NCBI GenBank assembly: GCA_019245415.1
Contig: JAFARO010000014.1
Location: 169,569 to 233,568, forward strand
Direction: 5' to 3'
Source: Alphaproteobacteria bacterium
Lineage (GTDB): Bacteria > Pseudomonadota > Alphaproteobacteria > Micropepsales > Micropepsaceae
Length of the DNA: 64,000 nucleotides
In this document: one piece after another, positions 60,478 to 64,000 of the stretch
Layout of the letters: every line of letters starts with the position of its first letter
Numbering within the stretch: the first letter of the stretch is position 1
Program-made: the position numbers and the translations under genes
Notes under the pieces: model-generated
The model's input: the letters and a program-made list of their open reading frames with translations, nothing else
Told to the model about the DNA's origin: nothing
Databases searched by the model: none

Positions 60478-62149
60478 ACCGCCCAGATCCCTTCGAGTAC
60501 GCCTGATATGGTGGGTGAGCCTGGCGCTCCTGCCGATCGGTGTGCTCCTCGTCCTGCTGGGCATCGAACGCGCGAGCGTGGACGTGACGCATGTGCGCCA
60601 GACGCTGGTGCAGACGGTGCGCATCGCGGCTTCCAACGAAGAAAACGTGCTGGCCTCGAGCGAGCAGATCCTTCGCACGCTGGCCAAGATCGACGATGTG
60701 CGCGCGCCGCGCGCGTCGTGCGACCAGACTCTGGCCGCGGTGCTCGCCGGCATGCATTTCCTCACCAACCTGGCTCGGATCGACGCGCAGGGACGCGTCA
60801 TATGCTCCGCCGTTCCGGCCGCGAAGGGCATGATGGTCGATCCCGCCTTGCTGCGTGACGTGCGCCAGCGCATGAGCTTCACCGTCAGCGGCGAACTCAT
60901 GAGTCCCCTCACCCATGGGCGAATCATCGGTGCGATCCTGCCGCTTGCCGGCCCCCTGGGCCGCTTCGACGGCGCGGTCGCGGTCGGTATCGGCGCAAAC
61001 TGGCTGGACCACATTCTCAGGGCGCGCGATCCGCCCAAGGGCGCGGTGATCGCAGTCTTCGACCGCTCCGGCAAAATCGTCGCCAGCAACGACGATCGGG
61101 TCTCCCGGTCGCTGTTCGCGCAGTTGCCGGAACCGCAGGCGCTGCGCGGCGGGTTGGACGCGCGGCAGGACGGCAGCGGCCGGCGCTGGATCGTCACCGC
61201 CGCGCCGCTGCTCGGCAGCAACGTCTTCGTCGCACTGGCGATGCGGCAGAACCAGCTTTTCGTTCCGACCTATCTGACGATGGCGACGGATTTCCTGTTG
61301 CCAATCGTGATGCTGGGACTGGCCTGGATCGCGATTTGGTTCGCTGCCGAGAGCCAGATCACGCAATGGATCGTCTATCTGCGCCGCATCGCGGCAGCCT
61401 ATCGAGGCGGGCATTACGGCGCCCGGCCCGCGCTCCAAAGCGCGCCCGAGGAGTTCCAGTCGCTGGGCAGCGCGATGGCGGAGATGGCGGCCGGCATCCA
61501 GGATCGCGACCAGCGCCTGCGCGACGTCATCGCACAGAAGACGTTACTGCTGCGCGAGACGCATCACCGGGTGAAGAACAACCTGCAGATCGTGATGAGC
61601 CTGTTGAGCCTCCAGTCAAGCCAGATCCGGGAGCCGGCGGCGAAGGCCGCCCTCAGTCAGGCGCAGGCGCGCATCGATGCGCTCGCCCTCGTCCACCGCC
61701 TGCTGCACGAGGTCGAAGACCAGACCACGGTGGATCTCAAACGGCTGCTGGGAGAGCTGGCCCGCAAGATTTTCGAAGGCGCATCACTGGACGGCGCCGC
61801 GATCCATACCAACGTCGATTGCGTGAACATTCAGGTGCCGAGCGAGATCGCGGTGCCGATCGCGCTGTTCACGGTCGAAGCGCTGATGAACATCTCGAAG
61901 TTCGCATTTCCGGAATCGCATGGCGACGGAAGCGTGCGCGTGGCGCTGCAACGGCACGACCGCCAGCTTGCGCTCGCCATCGAAGACGACGGAATCGGTT
62001 ATCTCACGGCTGCCGCGACGCCCGGAATCGGCAGCCGCCTGCTCGACGTGTTCGCGCGCCAGGTGCGCGGCAAGCTCTGCGTCACGTCCAAACCGGACCA
62101 GGGCACGATTGTGGAACTCGTATTCGCCGATCCTTCGCCGATGCAATGA
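60437..62149 (+). CDS. Membrane HWE/HisKA_2-type sensor histidine kinase
   Basis: 570 residues from the ATG at 60437, inside the ecfG 3' end. A first membrane helix (about 22-42) and a second (about 284-304) enclose a periplasmic or extracellular sensory domain of about 240 residues with FTVSGELMSPLTHGRIIGAILPLAG (dCache-like). HisKA_2 contains the phospho-acceptor in LRETHHRVKNNLQIVMSLL (His377) and the HATPase has LAIEDDGIGYL with a G-box ATPGIGSRLLDVFARQV. In this position it is probably the sensor that signals to PhyR (PhyK-type). The signal it senses is unknown. Confidence 0.9.
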   Translation: MPSDEEKPRPARTRPPRSLRVRLIWWVSLALLPIGVLLVLLGIERASVDVTHVRQTLVQTVRIAASNEENVLASSEQILRTLAKIDDVRAPRASCDQTLAAVLAGMHFLTNLARIDAQGRVICSAVPAAKGMMVDPALLRDVRQRMSFTVSGELMSPLTHGRIIGAILPLAGPLGRFDGAVAVGIGANWLDHILRARDPPKGAVIAVFDRSGKIVASNDDRVSRSLFAQLPEPQALRGGLDARQDGSGRRWIVTAAPLLGSNVFVALAMRQNQLFVPTYLTMATDFLLPIVMLGLAWIAIWFAAESQITQWIVYLRRIAAAYRGGHYGARPALQSAPEEFQSLGSAMAEMAAGIQDRDQRLRDVIAQKTLLLRETHHRVKNNLQIVMSLLSLQSSQIREPAAKAALSQAQARIDALALVHRLLHEVEDQTTVDLKRLLGELARKIFEGASLDGAAIHTNVDCVNIQVPSEIAVPIALFTVEALMNISKFAFPESHGDGSVRVALQRHDRQLALAIEDDGIGYLTAAATPGIGSRLLDVFARQVRGKLCVTSKPDQGTIVELVFADPSPMQ

Positions 62150-62173
62150 AGGGCGTCGGCGAGACGGAATCGT

Positions 62174-62347
62174 TCACCACGGCGCCGCAAAAATGACATA
62201 GATGACGGCGAGCACGGCGAGCGCCGCAGAAAGGCTGATCGCCAGCACGTAACGCGCATAGGTGCCTGTCACGGCTTGGCGTGCTTCGACCGTGGTTCTG
62301 CGCGGACCAAGATTGGGAGTTCCCGAAGACGTCAATGTTTGTTTCAT
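62174..62347 (-). CDS. Small membrane protein next to the stress locus
   Basis: 57 residues (MKQTLTSSGTPNLGPRRTT at the start, then TGTYARYVLAISLSAALAVL and AVIYVIFAAPW). One hydrophobic segment at about 35-55. I do not recognise a name. A variant of the EcfG promoter (GCAAC-N16-CGTT on the minus strand, 62380 to 62356) lies 9 nt upstream. Evidence is the open frame, the membrane segment and the promoter only. Confidence 0.5.
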   Translation of the reverse strand: MKQTLTSSGTPNLGPRRTTVEARQAVTGTYARYVLAISLSAALAVLAVIYVIFAAPW

Positions 62348-62355
62348 CTTTCGGA

Positions 62356-62380
62356 AACGCTGCGACTGTCAAAGGGTTGC
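62356..62380 (-). promoter_or_regulatory. Possible EcfG-type promoter of the 57-codon gene
   Basis: Minus strand GCAAC (one mismatch to GGAAC), 16-nt spacer, CGTT at 62359-62356. The start codon would follow very closely (8 nt), giving an almost leaderless mRNA. Confidence 0.4.
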
Positions 62381-62384
62381 CGCC

Positions 62385-62409
62385 GGAACCCTCGCTGGCG
62401 CCGAACGTT
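62385..62409 (+). promoter_or_regulatory. EcfG-type promoter of the DUF992 gene
   Basis: GGAAC (62385-62389), 16-nt spacer, CGTTT starting at 62406; the start codon is 42 nt further. Confidence 0.82.
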
Positions 62410-62451
62410 TCTCAATTGACGGGCAGGGCTTTCAGCAAAGGAGATTCGCGC

Positions 62452-62970
62452 ATGTCAAAGACCGTATCGATCCTTGCCGCCGTGCTTGCAGGCGCGGCGG
62501 TGATGACCGCACCCGCCATGGCTTCGCCCGCGGGCGTGAAGGTCGGAACGCTGACCTGCCACGTCGCAAGCGGGTGGGGCTTCATCTTCGGCTCGTCCAA
62601 GGACCTGCATTGCAACTTCAGCAACGGCCGGCACTTCGAACGTTACGCCGGATCGATCTCCAAGTTCGGCGTCGACATCGGTTACACCGAAGGCGGCGAG
62701 TTGATCTGGACCGTGTTCGCGCCGGAATCCGACATCCATCCAGGCGCGCTGGAAGGCAGCTATGCCGGCGCCACTGCCAGCGCCACCGTCGCGGTGGGCT
62801 TGGGTGCCAATGTGCTGGTGGGCGGCCTCGACAGGTCGATCGCGCTGCAGCCCTTGAGCGTCGAAGGCAACTCCGGCCTCAACGTCGCGGCCGGCATCGG
62901 CTCGATCAATCTGAAATATGTCCCGCGCGAGGAAAGCCGGGAAGAGAGCCGCGAGGAGCGCCGCGACTGA
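62452..62970 (+). CDS. DUF992 exported protein, EcfG-controlled
   Basis: 172 residues from the ATG at 62452 (AAAGGAG upstream). The signal peptide (MSKTVSILAAVLAGAAVMTAPAMA) is followed by the DUF992 pattern: KVGTLTCHVASGWGFIFGSSKDLHCNFS, FERYAGSISKFGVDIGYTEGGELIWTVFAP and GALEGSYAGATASATVAVGLGANVLVGG. The two cysteines should form a disulfide. It ends in an Arg/Glu-rich tail (EESREESREERRD). The periplasmic role is not known; the EcfG promoter places it in the general stress regulon. A terminator follows. Confidence 0.85.
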   Translation: MSKTVSILAAVLAGAAVMTAPAMASPAGVKVGTLTCHVASGWGFIFGSSKDLHCNFSNGRHFERYAGSISKFGVDIGYTEGGELIWTVFAPESDIHPGALEGSYAGATASATVAVGLGANVLVGGLDRSIALQPLSVEGNSGLNVAAGIGSINLKYVPREESREESREERRD

Positions 62971-62995
62971 CGCGCGTTCCCTGATGCATGGGGAT

Positions 62996-63033
62996 TGCCC
63001 TCTCCGCCGCAGGACGCGGCGGTGAGGGCATTT
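62996..63033 (+). terminator. Terminator after the DUF992 gene
   Basis: A 15-bp interrupted stem (TGCCCTC-T-CCGCCGC with GCGGCGG-T-GAGGGCA, 5-nt loop) is followed by TTT and a pyrimidine-rich stretch. It separates the gene from the convergent aminotransferase-family gene. Confidence 0.75.
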
Positions 63034-63050
63034 CCGTTTTCCGAAACGAC

Positions 63051-64000
63051 CTAAGAAACTATTCCAAGACGCCTGCCGACCTTCTCGAAGGCAGCGAGCG
63101 CGAAGGCGATCTGCGCATCCGTCAGCGACGCGCAGGCCTGGATGCGCAGGCGCGCGGTTCCTTCCGGCACCACGGGATAACCGAAGCCGGTGATGAAGAT
63201 GCCTTCGTCGAGGAGCGCCTTGCTCATGCGGATGGCGAAGGCGGTGTCGCCGACGATGATCGGCACGATGGCCGAGTCGCCGTCGAGCGGCTTGAAGCCG
63301 CGCTCCTTCAGGCCATCGCGGAGCATGCGCGTGATGGCATGCAGCCGCGCGACGCGCTCCGGCTCGCGCTCCAGGATTTCGATCGCCTTCATCGCGCTCG
63401 CCGCGATGGTCGCGGGCAGCGCATTGGAGAACAGCTGCGGCCGCGAGACCTGGCTGAGGAAATCCGTCAATGTCTTGGAGCCCGCGACGTAGCCGCCGGC
63501 GGCGCCGCCCAAGGCCTTGCCCAATGTGCCGGTGACGATATCGATGTCGCCCTCGACGCCGAAATGTTCCGCGGTTCCGCGGCCATGTGCGCCCATGACG
63601 CCGGTGCCGTGGGAATCGTCGAGGATGATCGCCGCGCCGTGCTTGCGCGCCAGCGCGACGATCCCGGGCAGCGGGGCGAGATCGCCTTCCATGCTGAAGA
63701 CGCCGTCGGTGACGATGAGCTTGCCGTGCTTGGGGTCGGTCTCGCGCAGCAGCTTCTCCAGCTGCGCCATGTCGTTGTGCCGGAAGCGCTTCTCCTCCGC
63801 GTACGACAGGTGGATGCCGTCAACCAGGCTGGCGTGGTTCTGGCGATCGCTGAAGACCACGTCGCCGCGTCCGAGCAGGGCGGAAAGCGTCGCAAGGTTC
63901 GTGGTGAAGCCGGTGGTCACGCAGATGGCGGCCTCCTTGCCCAGGAACCGGGCGAAGCGGCGCTCCAGCTCGTGGTGCAGCTCCAGCGTGCCGTTGAGCA
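63051..64000 (-). CDS. Alpha-oxoamine synthase (Kbl/BioF-like), 5' end cut by window
   Basis: The frame runs out of the right edge; about 316 C-terminal residues are visible. It belongs to the PLP enzymes that condense an amino acid with an acyl-CoA: LNGTLELHHELERRFARFLGKEAAI, AIILDDSHGTGVMGAHGRGTAEHFGVEGD and the PLP-lysine loop VTGTLGKALGGAAGGYVAGS. GRGTAEHFGV and SRPQLFSNALP favour 2-amino-3-ketobutyrate CoA ligase (glycine C-acetyltransferase), but BioF or a lipid synthase cannot be excluded without the N-terminus. Confidence 0.85.
   Translation of the reverse strand, partial: LNGTLELHHELERRFARFLGKEAAICVTTGFTTNLATLSALLGRGDVVFSDRQNHASLVDGIHLSYAEEKRFRHNDMAQLEKLLRETDPKHGKLIVTDGVFSMEGDLAPLPGIVALARKHGAAIILDDSHGTGVMGAHGRGTAEHFGVEGDIDIVTGTLGKALGGAAGGYVAGSKTLTDFLSQVSRPQLFSNALPATIAASAMKAIEILEREPERVARLHAITRMLRDGLKERGFKPLDGDSAIVPIIVGDTAFAIRMSKALLDEGIFITGFGYPVVPEGTARLRIQACASLTDAQIAFALAAFEKVGRRLGIVS

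Overview
The window is high-GC chromosomal DNA from an alphaproteobacterium. The evidence is an intact PhyR-NepR-EcfG general stress response locus with matching GGAAC-N16/17-CGTT promoters, a NadQ-like regulator next to nadABC, pyruvate phosphate dikinase beside glyQS, and an ETF-quinone oxidoreductase / ispE / TPR block. I cannot fix the genus. No rRNA, tRNA or CRISPR array was seen.

Layout. 1-3.9 kb: nitroreductase (cut by the window edge), sulfotransferase, KAS III-like synthase and a POT peptide transporter. 4.1-10.7 kb: a visibly lower-GC accessory island bracketed by two identical 32-bp direct repeats. It holds a Panacea-domain antitoxin with a two-helix membrane protein (putative toxin), a divergent Phd/RelE-type pair, a small HTH protein, an IS1-like transposase and a single-chain Type ISP/IIG-like restriction-modification enzyme. 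10.8-15.8 kb: UspA, HD phosphohydrolase, two tandem paralogous Tat lipoproteins, a tyrosine phosphatase, a NadQ-like regulator and a beta-barrel protein. 16-19.6 kb: nadABC, with two copies of TATGCT-N7-AGCATA in front. 19.6-36.7 kb: mostly housekeeping genes (two SDRs, SleB-type hydrolase, ppdK, glyQS, tRNA methyltransferase, polyprenyl synthase, ispE, TPR protein, ETF-QO). 36.8-47.2 kb: family-4 uracil-DNA glycosylase, lytic transglycosylase, moaB, a membrane STAND-like NTPase, a BNR protein with a CysO-like sulfur carrier, scoAB and two secreted proteins. 47.4-57 kb: a complete-looking type II secretion operon in the order E-F-G-I-J-L-M-C/N-D-K (no H and no prepilin peptidase here). 57-62.97 kb: the general stress response neighbourhood. 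The last gene, cut by the edge, is an alpha-oxoamine synthase.

The strongest leads are these. (1) A probable EcfG-driven small RNA of about 110 nt between the stress genes, with its own promoter, a closing stem, a C-rich loop and a terminator; it resembles Caulobacter GsrN. (2) At least six EcfG promoters within 5 kb, arranged as divergent pairs, plus two membrane genes of 57 codons. (3) The direct-repeat island with back-to-back toxin-antitoxin modules, one of them a Panacea/membrane-protein pair. (4) Palindromic repeat elements inserted in frame inside housekeeping genes (glyS and uracil-DNA glycosylase) and at the 3' end of a small membrane gene. (5) A uracil-DNA glycosylase without any cysteine.
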